Positions 44,913 to 53,710 of a stretch of DNA of 64,000 nt are shown here, one piece after another; position 1 is the stretch's first letter, and every line of letters starts with the position of its first letter. Below the pieces are notes generated by a model that worked only from the letters and a program-made list of their open reading frames with translations, ran no database searches and was not told the origin of the DNA. The DNA is from Nitrospira sp. UBA5699 (GTDB lineage: Bacteria; Nitrospirota; Nitrospiria; Nitrospirales; Nitrospiraceae): contig DIHJ01000050.1 in NCBI GenBank assembly GCA_002420105.1, forward strand, positions 4,059-68,058, written 5' to 3'. The position numbers were made by a program, and so were the translations under genes.

Positions 44913-46292
44913 ATGATCAGTTTGCACTTCCGACACATCGCTTCCCGGCTGCTTCCGGCAACGGCCTTTCTGCTCTTGTCCATTATCCCGGCCGGCGCAT
45001 TCGAACCCCACGAATACATTCTTTCGAACGGCATGAAAGTCCTGCTGGTCGAAGTGCCGAAGGCACCGGTCGCCACGGTCCAGGTTTGGTACAAGGTCGG
45101 CTCCCGCAACGAAGTCATGGGTCGCGCCGGACTGTCCCACATGCTTGAACACATGATGTTCAAGGGCACCGCCAAGTACCCCAAAGGCTCCTTCTCACGT
45201 CTTATTCGCAAAAACGGCGGGATGGATAATGCCTTCACCAGTCAAGACTTCACCGCCTATTTCGAGAATCTTGCGGCGGACCGGGTCGACCTCGCACTGG
45301 AAATGGAAGCCGACCGCATGCAGGGCCTCATCCTGGACATGAACGAATTGAAGACCGAGCGGGAAGTCGTCAAGGAAGAACGCCGCCTCCGCACGGAAGA
45401 CGACCCTCAAGGCGCCTTGGTCGAAGCCCTTTTCGCCCAGGCCTACTTGAGCCACCCGTACCACTGGCCGGTGATCGGATGGTTCGGCGATCTCGACGCC
45501 ATGACGCTCGAGGATCTCCAGCGGCACTACGACACCTTCTATTCTCCCAACAACGCGACCCTGCTCGTCGTCGGCGACATCAAAGCCGACACCCTGCTTC
45601 CGACCATCAAGCAGTTGTTCGAACCGATTCCTCGCGGACCGGAGCCCAAACCGGTGAGCACGATGGAAGCCGAGCAAAAAGGGGAGCGCCGGTTTCTTCT
45701 CAAGCGTGAGGCGCAAGTCCCGTTCGTCATGATGGGCTATCGCGTCCCGAACCACACCAGCGAGGACTCCTATGCGCTGGACGTGCTGGAATCGATCCTC
45801 TCGAGGGGGAAGAGCTCCCGCCTCTATCAGAGCCTGGTGTACGACCAGAAGCTGTCCCTGGCGGTAGGGGCCGAATACGGCCTGATGCAAACCGACCCCG
45901 GCCTTTTCTATTTCTATGCGCTGGTAAGCCCGGGTCAGAAGGTCGAACTGGTCGAGGACGCCCTCCACAAGGAAATCAAGCGACTCCAGAACGAGCCGCC
46001 GACGGAACAGGAACTTCAGCGGGCCAAGAACCAAGTCGAAGCCTCCCGCGTCTTCGAACAGGATTCCAATTTTCGGCACGCGATGCTGCTCGGCCAGGCT
46101 GAAACCGTCGGAGCGGGATGGCGTAAAGTCGATCAATTCCTGGATCGTATCCGCGCCGTCACCGCGAAGGACGTCCAGCGCGTCGCGCGCCAGTACTTGA
46201 TCGAAGACGCTCGAACCGTCGGCACGTTGATCCCGATTCCCCCGAAACAGCCCGATGCCCCGACCGCCGCCGCATCGCAAGGGAAGCCGTAA
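44913..46292 (+). CDS. M16 family zinc peptidase, catalytic subunit
   Basis: This 459-residue protein has a signal peptide (about 1-29) and the M16 zinc motif HMLEH (about 77-81) with a downstream Glu in ELKTEREVVKEERR. A second M16-like half (about 250-430) carries the R/Y-type FGL region (SRGKSSRLYQSL). It resembles the processing-peptidase/PqqF-like zinc proteases found as pairs in the periplasm. The next gene encodes a similar protein without the zinc motif, so the two probably form a heterodimer like mitochondrial processing peptidase. Confidence 0.92.
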   Translation: MISLHFRHIASRLLPATAFLLLSIIPAGAFEPHEYILSNGMKVLLVEVPKAPVATVQVWYKVGSRNEVMGRAGLSHMLEHMMFKGTAKYPKGSFSRLIRKNGGMDNAFTSQDFTAYFENLAADRVDLALEMEADRMQGLILDMNELKTEREVVKEERRLRTEDDPQGALVEALFAQAYLSHPYHWPVIGWFGDLDAMTLEDLQRHYDTFYSPNNATLLVVGDIKADTLLPTIKQLFEPIPRGPEPKPVSTMEAEQKGERRFLLKREAQVPFVMMGYRVPNHTSEDSYALDVLESILSRGKSSRLYQSLVYDQKLSLAVGAEYGLMQTDPGLFYFYALVSPGQKVELVEDALHKEIKRLQNEPPTEQELQRAKNQVEASRVFEQDSNFRHAMLLGQAETVGAGWRKVDQFLDRIRAVTAKDVQRVARQYLIEDARTVGTLIPIPPKQPDAPTAAASQGKP

Positions 46293-46294
46293 TC

Positions 46295-47662
46295 ATGAGG
46301 ACCGTCCGAGAGAGATCCGGCCTTCTGTGGAAGCTGTGCCGCTGCCTGCCGGCCCTGAGCCTCGTCATCATCGCCTGCTTCCCGCCGCCGGCCGTTGCCG
46401 CCGAAATCGTGCCGACGAAATTCGTGGCGCCGAACGGCATGACCGTGCTCGTGCTGGAACAGCACTTCCTGCCCATCGTCGAAGTCCACGCCTTGATCAA
46501 GACCGGTTCCGCGCAGGATCCGCCGGACAAGGCCGGCCTGGCCAATCTCGTCGCCAGCCTGCTTGACGAAGGCACCACCTCGCGCAGTTCGAAACAGCTG
46601 GCCGAACAGATCGATTTCGTCGGCGGCGCGCTGGAGGTGAAGGCCTCGGAGGATTTTACGACCGCCTCCGCCCGCGTGCTGAAAAAGGACGTGGACCTGG
46701 GGTTCACGCTGCTCGCCGATATCCTCCAACATCCGGCGTTCCTGAAGCCGGAGTTCGAGCGGATCCGGTCGCAGATTCTGGGCGAAATGGCCAGCGACAA
46801 CGACGACCCCGGCCACGTCGCCATGAAAGCCTTCAATCAGCTGGTCTTTCACGGCCACCCTTACCGCTGGCCGCTCAATGGTACGGAGGAATCGCTGGGC
46901 AAAGTGACCCACGCGGACGTGCTGAACTTTTATGCCAGGGAATACGTCCCGAGCCAGGTGATTCTGACCATCGTGGGTGACGTGACGACCGAGCAGGTCA
47001 CCGCGCTGGTGCAGACGCACTTCGGCGCATGGAAGAAACCCCCGCCGCCTCCGCGAAACGTCAAAAAATCCGCCCCCGTGGAACGCAAGACCGTGCAGTT
47101 GATCGAGAAGGACCTGACTCAATCCAATGTCATTCTCGGGCACGGCGGGATCAGCCGCACGAATCAGGACTTTTACGCCGTCACGGTGATGAACTACATT
47201 CTCGGCGCGGGGGGGTTCTCCTCCCGGCTGATGGATTCCATTCGCGACAAGCAGGGGCTCGTGTACGGCATCATGAGCCATTTCGACGCGCGGCTCATGC
47301 CCGGCTCCTTCTGGGTCAACTTTCAGACGCGCACCGAGGCGACGAACCAGGCCATTCAGGGGGTGCTGGCGGAGATCAAGAACATCCGGGACGCTCCGGT
47401 GTCCGACCAGGAACTGTCCGAGGCCAAGTCGTTCCTGATCGGCAGCTTTCCCCTGCGGCTCGACTCCACCGCCAAGCTGGCCCAGGTGTTGGCTCAGGTG
47501 GAATTCTACGGGCTGGGGTTTGAATACTTTTCGCAGTATCCGAAGTGGATCGAGCGCGTGACGAAGGAGGACGTGCAGCGCGTCGCCAAACAATACCTCG
47601 ATCCGCAACGGTACGCCCTCGTCGTGGTCGGCAACGTGGCCAAGGCAAAACTGAAGCACTGA
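46295..47662 (+). CDS. M16 family peptidase-like protein, non-catalytic partner
   Basis: This 455-residue protein has a signal peptide (about 1-35) and the full two-half M16 fold (DKAGLANLVASLLDEGTTSR; GAGGFSSRLMDSIRDKQGLV). The HxxEH position reads NLVASLLDE, so zinc binding and catalysis are lost. It starts two bases after the catalytic subunit's stop. In known M16B pairs the inactive subunit supplies the glycine-rich/R-Y loop for substrate binding. Its end is 21 bases before larE. Confidence 0.92.
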   Translation: MRTVRERSGLLWKLCRCLPALSLVIIACFPPPAVAAEIVPTKFVAPNGMTVLVLEQHFLPIVEVHALIKTGSAQDPPDKAGLANLVASLLDEGTTSRSSKQLAEQIDFVGGALEVKASEDFTTASARVLKKDVDLGFTLLADILQHPAFLKPEFERIRSQILGEMASDNDDPGHVAMKAFNQLVFHGHPYRWPLNGTEESLGKVTHADVLNFYAREYVPSQVILTIVGDVTTEQVTALVQTHFGAWKKPPPPPRNVKKSAPVERKTVQLIEKDLTQSNVILGHGGISRTNQDFYAVTVMNYILGAGGFSSRLMDSIRDKQGLVYGIMSHFDARLMPGSFWVNFQTRTEATNQAIQGVLAEIKNIRDAPVSDQELSEAKSFLIGSFPLRLDSTAKLAQVLAQVEFYGLGFEYFSQYPKWIERVTKEDVQRVAKQYLDPQRYALVVVGNVAKAKLKH

Positions 47663-47683
47663 CCGATCAAATCGTGCGCTCGC

Positions 47684-48502
47684 ATGAGTCCCGTCATGGC
47701 GATAGAACTCCCCACCGGAAAACTTGAGCATCTGCGGCACGTGATCGCCGACATGAAATCGGTGCTCGTCGCCTTCTCCGGCGGGATCGACAGCGCGCTG
47801 GTCTTGAAAATCGCCCACGAGCAACTCGGCGACCGGGCCTGCGGCGTGACGGCCGTCTCCCCCACGTTTCCGGCGTTCGAACTGGAAGAAGCCGCCCGCA
47901 TCGCCGGTGAAATCGGCGCGCGGCACGAGATCGTCCGCACGGACCAACTGGCCATCCCCGCGTTCGTGCAAAACGACGCCGCCCGCTGCTTCCACTGCAA
48001 GACCGATCTCTATCAATTATTGGACGGCATCCGTGAACCGCACGCGCAGTGGGTCGCGGACGGCACGAATCTGGACGACCTGGGCGACGACCGGCCCGGC
48101 ATTAAAGCGGCGCGCGAATGGCGTGTGCGCAGTCCCCTGGTCGAAGCCTCCTTTTCGAAAGCCGATGTCCGGGCGGCCGCCCGGAGCCTGGGTCTGTCCA
48201 ACTGGGACAAGCCCGCGGCCGCCTGCCTCTCGTCCCGGATCCCCCGCGGAACGCCCATCACCATCGACAAGCTTCGCCGCGTTGAACAGGCGGAGGCCTT
48301 CCTCCATGCCGAAGGATTTCGCCAGGTCCGAGTGCGGGACCACGGGGACATCGCGCGGATCGAGGTCGGACCGGAGGAATTCCCGGTCCTCACCCGCGGG
48401 GACCGGCGGGAGAGGATCAGCGCCCGCCTGCGCGAGTTCGGATTCCGGTTCGTGTGTGTGGATTTGGAAGGATACAGGCCGGGCGGAATCAGCCTCAGCT
48501 GA
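47684..48502 (+). CDS. larE: ATP-dependent sacrificial sulfur transferase LarE
   Basis: This 272-residue PP-loop protein has SVLVAFSGGIDSALVLKIA and the C-terminal LarE block AAACLSSRIPRGTPIT, which keeps the cysteine that serves as sacrificial sulfur donor in L. plantarum LarE. LarE converts the carboxylates of the nickel-pincer precursor to thiocarboxylates. LarB and LarC are not in the window; many genomes carry larE alone, possibly with another sulfur-insertion role. Start 47684 or the in-frame ATG at 47696 are both possible. Confidence 0.9.
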   Translation: MSPVMAIELPTGKLEHLRHVIADMKSVLVAFSGGIDSALVLKIAHEQLGDRACGVTAVSPTFPAFELEEAARIAGEIGARHEIVRTDQLAIPAFVQNDAARCFHCKTDLYQLLDGIREPHAQWVADGTNLDDLGDDRPGIKAAREWRVRSPLVEASFSKADVRAAARSLGLSNWDKPAAACLSSRIPRGTPITIDKLRRVEQAEAFLHAEGFRQVRVRDHGDIARIEVGPEEFPVLTRGDRRERISARLREFGFRFVCVDLEGYRPGGISLS

Positions 48503-48521
48503 CCCCGCCCGTCTTTAGGTC

Positions 48522-49028
48522 TTACCGCGCCGCGGATTTCGTCAGCGCATCGAGCGCTTCATCGGCGAGCCGGCGGTGGTCGGCCTCGTTCAAGCTGCGC
48601 TGCACCACCTTTTCGGCGACCATCAACGCCAGCTCCGTCGTCTGCGCCCGGATCTCCTGAATCGCTTTGCGGCGTTCGTGGTCGATCTCGCGTGTCGCGT
48701 CGCCCTTGATCCGTTCGGCCTCGGTCGTCAGCCGCTGCTCGTTTTCCTCCAACAGCCGCTGCGCCCGTTCCTTTGCCGCCGCCAGAATCCCTTCGGCTTC
48801 TTTCGCCGCGGCGTTCAACTTCGCTTCATATTCCTTGAGCTTCCGCTCGGCCTCCGAGCGGTGACGTTCGGCCTGGTCGAGGCTGTCCTTGATTTTCTTC
48901 TCCCGTTCCTCCAGCACGCTCAAGATGCCGGGAAAGGCGAACTTGTAGAGCACGAACAGGAGAATCGCAAAGGACACGACCTCCCAGAAGATGAGGGACG
49001 AGAAAAAGTGTGATTCAAACTGCGGCAT
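48522..49028 (-). CDS. atpF: ATP synthase F0 subunit b
   Basis: This 168-residue protein has an N-terminal membrane helix (about 10-30, SLIFWEVVSFAILLFVLYKF) and a long charged helix that dimerises as the peripheral stalk (EEREKKIKDSLDQAERHRSE). It is the last gene of the minus-strand atpZ-B-E-F group; the F1 genes are not next to it. It converges on larE with a 19-base gap. Confidence 0.93.
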   Translation of the reverse strand: MPQFESHFFSSLIFWEVVSFAILLFVLYKFAFPGILSVLEEREKKIKDSLDQAERHRSEAERKLKEYEAKLNAAAKEAEGILAAAKERAQRLLEENEQRLTTEAERIKGDATREIDHERRKAIQEIRAQTTELALMVAEKVVQRSLNEADHRRLADEALDALTKSAAR

Positions 49029-49099
49029 GTTTCACACCAGGAAGGCTGAGGTTCAGGCCGAAATCGTCGCTCGGCCCGAACCAGAACCGTAGCCTGCTC

Positions 49100-49330
49100 C
49101 TACTTGCGAAGGCCCATGATGATGAAGGCGATGACCAGACCGTACAGCGCGATGGCTTCCACCAGCGCGAAACCGATCCACATATACTTGCCGACCCGGC
49201 CTTCGGCCTCCGGCTGACGCGCCACCGCCTCAATCATCTTGCCGAAGATGTACCCGATCCCCACGCCGGCCCCGGCGAATCCTGCGGCGGCCAATCCCAT
49301 GCCCAACAATGCTGCGGCTGCTGAATCCAT
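49100..49330 (-). CDS. atpE: ATP synthase F0 subunit c
   Basis: This 76-residue protein forms a two-helix hairpin with the conserved loop ARQPEAEGR. The ion-binding Glu is in FALVEAIALYG. The residue after it is Ala, not Ser or Thr, and the Na+ ligand set is incomplete, so proton coupling is expected. It forms the rotor ring. Confidence 0.95.
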   Translation of the reverse strand: MDSAAAALLGMGLAAAGFAGAGVGIGYIFGKMIEAVARQPEAEGRVGKYMWIGFALVEAIALYGLVIAFIIMGLRK

Positions 49331-49366
49331 CGTGTCTTACTCCTCCCTTGTCTGATCTGCCACGCG

Positions 49367-50116
49367 TCAATGCGCGTGATCATCGTGGCCGTGCAGATGA
49401 AATGCGTCGCCCAAATAGACGCACGTCAGCACGGTAAATATGTACGCTTGAATGAACGCGATACCGACTTCCAACCCGTTCATCGCGATCGTGAACGCGA
49501 ACGGCAACCATCCGATCAAGACCCCTCCGCTGATGGCGAGTCCGAACAGCACACCCAGAATCACGTGACCGGCCGTCATGTTGGCGAACAACCGGACGGC
49601 GAGTGAAATCGGACGGGCCAACTGGCTGATGAGTTCGATCGGCACCATCAACGGCAACAACCAGCCGGGCGTGCCGGGCGGCACGAGAATTCCGAGAAAC
49701 TTCGCGCCGTGCAACAGAAACCCCATCACGAGGCTGAGCCCGTAGACCACGCAGGCAAAGACCGCCGTCACCACGATCTGGCTGGTCACGGTATAGGAGC
49801 CCGGAATCAGCCCGATGAGATTGCAAAACAGGATGAAGAGAAACAGGGTGGCGATCAGCGGGAAAAACCGCATGCCGTCCTTGCCCATCGTATCGAGGAT
49901 GATGCCGCGGATGAAATCGACCATCATCTCGGCCAGGCTCTGCAACTTCCCCGGCACAAGCCGGCGCGCGGAGCCGGCCATCACCATGAGGACGGAGATC
50001 AATCCGACCACCACCCACATCATGATCACGGCTTTGTTGATCGAAATATCCAAGCCGCCGAGACTGATCGGCACGTAATTGTGGAGTTCGAACGGATGCA
50101 GCGGACTTTCTTCCAT
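49367..50116 (-). CDS. atpB: ATP synthase F0 subunit a
   Basis: This 249-residue membrane protein has about six helices and the conserved Arg of helix 5 in ISLAVRLFANMTAGHVIL. It ends with a His-rich tail (HLHGHDDHAH). It forms the proton half-channels against the c ring. It lies between the AtpZ/AtpI gene and atpE. Confidence 0.95.
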   Translation of the reverse strand: MEESPLHPFELHNYVPISLGGLDISINKAVIMMWVVVGLISVLMVMAGSARRLVPGKLQSLAEMMVDFIRGIILDTMGKDGMRFFPLIATLFLFILFCNLIGLIPGSYTVTSQIVVTAVFACVVYGLSLVMGFLLHGAKFLGILVPPGTPGWLLPLMVPIELISQLARPISLAVRLFANMTAGHVILGVLFGLAISGGVLIGWLPFAFTIAMNGLEVGIAFIQAYIFTVLTCVYLGDAFHLHGHDDHAH

Positions 50117-50154
50117 AAGACTTCCGGAGCCTTTCTCAACCGGCTACGAACGCT

Positions 50155-50376
50155 CTAGCGTTGAGGCCATCGTTGCGCCATGCGGTAGGCGTTCCTCACA
50201 CCGGCCGCAGCGCCCAGGATCAACCCCACCACCATTCCCCACGGACCCGTTCCCAGGAGATAGGTATCGGTCACCCACCCCAGCCCTCCCCCGACGATCA
50301 GCGCAGCCAGCAGTTCCGTGCCAATCCGAACGGCCTGGCCGAGCCCCGCGTAAAACGGATCCTGTGTAGGAGGCAT
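50155..50376 (-). CDS. AtpZ/AtpI family protein
   Basis: This 73-residue protein has two membrane helices (about 20-37 and 44-62) with GGGLGWVTDTYLLGTGPWG, typical of AtpZ/AtpI proteins that assist c-ring assembly or Mg2+ supply. It is the first gene of the F0 operon. Confidence 0.85.
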   Translation of the reverse strand: MPPTQDPFYAGLGQAVRIGTELLAALIVGGGLGWVTDTYLLGTGPWGMVVGLILGAAAGVRNAYRMAQRWPQR

Positions 50377-50444
50377 CTTCTACCCACGTGCAGGCGAGTA
50401 CTCATGCGGTCACTGAGCAAGGTCTCCCCAATGGCGGGCGCGCA

Positions 50445-50474
50445 ATTCAAGCAGAAAGCTCGTGAATTTGTCAA
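50445..50474 (-). promoter_or_regulatory. Possible promoter of the F0 operon
   Basis: Minus-strand consensus TTGACA (50474-50469) and TTGAAT (50450-50445) are separated by 18 bases, about 70 bases before the AtpZ/AtpI gene. Confidence 0.45.
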
Positions 50475-50555
50475 GTTGCGCCTGCTGGGAAACGATTGAA
50501 GCGCTGGAGTATAGTGAGGCGCGCGCGAATCCGCGGCGGGCAGGTATCCTGTACG

Positions 50556-52037
50556 ATGGCCAGATTCTCTCAACCGTCCTTCCTCAACGGCCCCCCCCGA
50601 CCGCTTATCCTCACGCTGGAAGGCCGGTGCGAGAGCCCGCTCGACCTCTATGCGAAGATCGCCACCCCTTCCCAACCCTCCTTTCTGCTTGAAAGCGGGA
50701 AGAGCCTCACCGGCGAGACTCGCTATTCCTTTCTCGGCAACGGGCCGGTCGCCACGCTGACTGCCGGTCGGACGCCGGCGGATGGAGCGGCGCGGGACCC
50801 ATTCGAGCCGCTCCGCCGGATCACTGCCGGTCCCGCAATCAAGCGAACGCCCGAACTCCCTCCGTTTTTCGGCGGAGCAGTCGGCTACCTCAGTTACGAC
50901 TTCGTCCGTCACTTCGAGCGCCTGCCGTCCCGCGCGGCGGATGACCTGCCGCTCCCCGATTTCCAGTTCGGACTGTACGACCTCGTCACGGTGATCGATC
51001 ACCGGACGGACCGTGTTCAGATCATCTATTGCCCTTCATCGGAACGGTTTCTCGGGGAGGACCGGGAGAAACTGTATCGCGAGGGCCTCGACCGCCTGAC
51101 GGAATGGGAATCGAAACTGACCGGCCCGCCGGCGCCCCAGCCGGAACTTGCGTTTCTTGATCCGATCGAGTTTGCGGCCGAACAGACGAGAGACGAGTAT
51201 CTGGACCGCGTCCGCCGCTGCCGGCGTTACATCGCGGCGGGAGATATTTATCAGGCGAACCTGTCCCATCGATTCACGCTCCGGATTCCCGGACGGTACC
51301 GGACCGGACCGAACCGCCTGCGATACGAGCGCGCACTCTACCGACAACTGCGCCTTGTCAATCCGTCGCCGTTCTCCGGGCTGTTGCATTTCGACGGCCT
51401 GTCCCTGATCAGTTGCTCGCCGGAACGATTGGTCCGCCTCCAAGGGCGCCGGGCCGAAACGCGTCCGATCGCCGGCACCAGACCGCGCGGCTTGGACGCC
51501 ACGGACGACCGCCGGCTCGTCGGGGAGCTCCTGGCCAATGAGAAGGAGCGGGCGGAACACCTGATGCTCGTCGATCTCGAACGGAACGATCTCGGCCGCG
51601 TCTGCGAATTCGGCAGCATCCGTGTTGACGAATTCATGGCCGTCGAACAATATTCGCACGTCAGCCACATCGTCTCGAATATCAGCGGCACGCTACGGGC
51701 CGATGCCACGCCGTTCGACCTGATCAGGGCCACCTTCCCGGGCGGCACGATCACCGGCGTGCCGAAGATCCGCTGCATGGAGATCATCGACGAACTGGAG
51801 CCGGTGCGCCGGGGCCCCTATACCGGATCCTTCGGCTACCTGGGATGGAACGGCGACCTCGATCTGAACATCATCATCCGGACGCTGGTGCTGTCCGGGG
51901 AGAAGGGCTACCTGCAGGTCGGAGCAGGTATCGTCGCGGACTCCGACCCGCTTCGAGAATATGAAGAGACCCTGCATAAGGCACAGGCGTTTTTCAGCTC
52001 ATTCCAACGGACGGAACCATCATGTGGATCTATCTGA
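50556..52037 (+). CDS. pabB: Chorismate-binding enzyme, PabB-like (anthranilate/aminodeoxychorismate synthase component I)
   Basis: This protein of about 493 residues has the N-terminal ADC/TrpE domain and the chorismate-binding domain (DEYLDRVRRCRRYIAAGDIYQANLS region, HLMLVDLERNDLGRVC, GGTITGVPKIRCMEIIDELE). The GGTITG and EIIDELEP blocks and the aminotransferase gene that overlaps its end favour PabB (folate pathway). The PIAGTRPRG motif has Ala where E. coli PabB has its catalytic Lys (PIKGT), as in TrpE; so either substrate outcome remains possible. ATG 50556 was chosen over a TTG 20 codons earlier. The glutaminase component is not adjacent. Confidence 0.85.
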   Translation: MARFSQPSFLNGPPRPLILTLEGRCESPLDLYAKIATPSQPSFLLESGKSLTGETRYSFLGNGPVATLTAGRTPADGAARDPFEPLRRITAGPAIKRTPELPPFFGGAVGYLSYDFVRHFERLPSRAADDLPLPDFQFGLYDLVTVIDHRTDRVQIIYCPSSERFLGEDREKLYREGLDRLTEWESKLTGPPAPQPELAFLDPIEFAAEQTRDEYLDRVRRCRRYIAAGDIYQANLSHRFTLRIPGRYRTGPNRLRYERALYRQLRLVNPSPFSGLLHFDGLSLISCSPERLVRLQGRRAETRPIAGTRPRGLDATDDRRLVGELLANEKERAEHLMLVDLERNDLGRVCEFGSIRVDEFMAVEQYSHVSHIVSNISGTLRADATPFDLIRATFPGGTITGVPKIRCMEIIDELEPVRRGPYTGSFGYLGWNGDLDLNIIIRTLVLSGEKGYLQVGAGIVADSDPLREYEETLHKAQAFFSSFQRTEPSCGSI

Positions 52038-52891
52038 ACAGCCGGTTCGTGCCTGAGGATCAAGCCGTCGTCTCCGTTTTTGATCACGGGTTTCTCTACG
52101 GCGACGGCGTCTACGAAACCATTCGTTCCTACGGGAGTCGCATCTTCATGCGGGAGCAGCACCTGGCCCGCCTGCGCCGGTCGGCCGATGCCATCGGGCT
52201 GCAGATCCCCGAGCGCGACTGGCCCGCCCTGCTGCATGAAGCGATGACCCGCAATGAGGTGGGCAATGAGCGAGTCGATGCCTACATTCGAATCACGATC
52301 TCCCGCGGAGTCGGCGAGATCGGCCTCGATCCTGCACTCTGTCCCGATCCGACCGTCGTGGTCATGACCAGGCCGCTCAGGCCCCCTGATCCCGACCTCT
52401 ACCGCGGGGGCGTGCGCCTGATCGTGGCCAAGACAAGACGCAATCTTCCGGCCGCGCTCGATCCCCAGATCAAGGCCACCAATTTCCTCAACAATATATT
52501 GGCCAAACGCGAGGCCCTCGCCGCCGGAGCGTTCGACAGCCTTTTGCTGAACTGGGAATCGCACCTGGCCGAATGCACCGTGAGCAATCTGTTTTTCGTC
52601 GCCGCGGGCCGGCTCTGCACCCCCTCTCTTTCCTGCGGCATCCTGGACGGAATCACCCGCAGCCTCATTCTCACCCTGGCCCGCGAGGAGGGGATCCCTG
52701 TGGAAGAGGGACGATTCGACGTCGAGGCCCTCCGCCGCGCGGACGAATGCTTTCTCAGCAACACCACGATGGAAATCATGCCGGTCACGACCTTGGACAA
52801 CCGGCCCGTAGGAGGCGGGAACCCGGGACCCGTAACGCAGACACTCCACCGACAATTTGCCGCCCACCGCACGCGATTTCTCGAATCCTGA
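52022..52891 (+). CDS. Class-IV PLP aminotransferase/aminodeoxychorismate lyase-like
   Basis: This 289-residue protein belongs to the PLP fold-type IV group (BCAT, D-alanine aminotransferase, PabC). It has FDHGFLYGDGVYETIRSY at the N-terminus, the PLP lysine in PQIKATNFLNNILAKREA, and ECTVSNLFFV, CGILDGITRS. It overlaps the PabB-like gene by 16 bases, so 4-amino-4-deoxychorismate lyase (PabC) is the natural reading. The ILAKREA and NFLNN details are also common in branched-chain or D-amino acid aminotransferases, so I leave the symbol empty. Confidence 0.85.
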   Translation: MWIYLNSRFVPEDQAVVSVFDHGFLYGDGVYETIRSYGSRIFMREQHLARLRRSADAIGLQIPERDWPALLHEAMTRNEVGNERVDAYIRITISRGVGEIGLDPALCPDPTVVVMTRPLRPPDPDLYRGGVRLIVAKTRRNLPAALDPQIKATNFLNNILAKREALAAGAFDSLLLNWESHLAECTVSNLFFVAAGRLCTPSLSCGILDGITRSLILTLAREEGIPVEEGRFDVEALRRADECFLSNTTMEIMPVTTLDNRPVGGGNPGPVTQTLHRQFAAHRTRFLES

Positions 52892-52967
52892 CGCTCTGGG
52901 CTTTTTCGATCCCGTTGTTCTTGCAGCACTTTCCCCTCCAGAAACCGGGCACGGGATCTGCATTTTC

Positions 52968-52995
52968 TTGACAGGCCGGACTGGGCTGCTATCGT
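52968..52995 (+). promoter_or_regulatory. Sigma-70 promoter for the DUF4124-SLT gene
   Basis: Consensus TTGACA (52968-52973) and TATCGT (52990-52995) are separated by 16 bases. The predicted transcript start falls about at 53002, almost on the first start codon. Confidence 0.55.
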
Positions 52996-53002
52996 TGGGA
53001 GC

Positions 53003-53710
53003 ATGCAAATGGCGACAACAGCTGGACGGACGCACCGGCGGATTCCCCTCTCGATCGTCGCGCTCACCCTGGCAGGGCTCGGCGGACTGGCCTGTATTTC
53101 CCCCGCCGTCGCTTCGGCCGAGATCTATCAATATATCGGCCCCAACGGCACCATCTCGCTGACGAATGTTCCGTCGGACGCACGCTACCGGAAAATCGAC
53201 ATCGAGTCGGCCCGCTTCCATTCGACCTTGTCGGAGCGTGAACTCGAACCGGTCATCAAGCGCCACTCGTCCCGACAGCAACTGCACCCGGCCTTGATCC
53301 GCGCAGTCATCAAGGCCGAATCGAATTTCGATCCCCGAGCCGTCTCGCGCGCAGGCGCCATCGGCCTGATGCAGCTCATGCCGCAAACCGCCCTGCGGAT
53401 GGACGTGCGCGACATGTATGATCCGGATGAGAATGTGGGCGGGGGAACGAAATACCTGCGGCAGTTGCTCGACCGGTTTCACGGGAACCTGCCCCTGGCC
53501 CTGGCGGCCTACAACGCAGGCGAGACCGTCGTCGACCGCTATCAGGCGCTGCCGCCGATAGACGAGACCCGGCAGTACGTTCGTAAGGTGTTGCGCTACT
53601 ACCGCACGTTCCTGGTGCGCGACGGCGTGATCACCGAGCGGCCGGTCAGCCAGTACGCCCCCGCAGCGCCAGCAGCAGCCCCCGAGACTTCCGAGACTTC
53701 TTCCCGCTGA
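53003..53710 (+). CDS. Lytic transglycosylase with N-terminal DUF4124 domain
   Basis: This 235-residue protein has a signal peptide (about 1-38, ending ASAE), a short DUF4124-like segment (IYQYIGPNGTISLTNVPSDA) and an SLT domain. The catalytic Glu is in IKAESNFDPRAVSRAGAIG, with LMQLMP, GGTKYLRQLLDRF and AAYNAGE. It cleaves peptidoglycan glycan strands in the periplasm. Two in-frame ATGs (53003, 53009) exist; GGGAG at 52997-53001 suits the second. The last 65 bases overlap the 3' end of the convergent nadB. Confidence 0.9.
   Translation: MQMATTAGRTHRRIPLSIVALTLAGLGGLACISPAVASAEIYQYIGPNGTISLTNVPSDARYRKIDIESARFHSTLSERELEPVIKRHSSRQQLHPALIRAVIKAESNFDPRAVSRAGAIGLMQLMPQTALRMDVRDMYDPDENVGGGTKYLRQLLDRFHGNLPLALAAYNAGETVVDRYQALPPIDETRQYVRKVLRYYRTFLVRDGVITERPVSQYAPAAPAAAPETSETSSR

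Noticed and set aside
46133..48016. A 627-codon minus-strand frame opposite the M16 pair and larE
   Set aside because: Antisense to genes with intact motifs; no independent coding signal.
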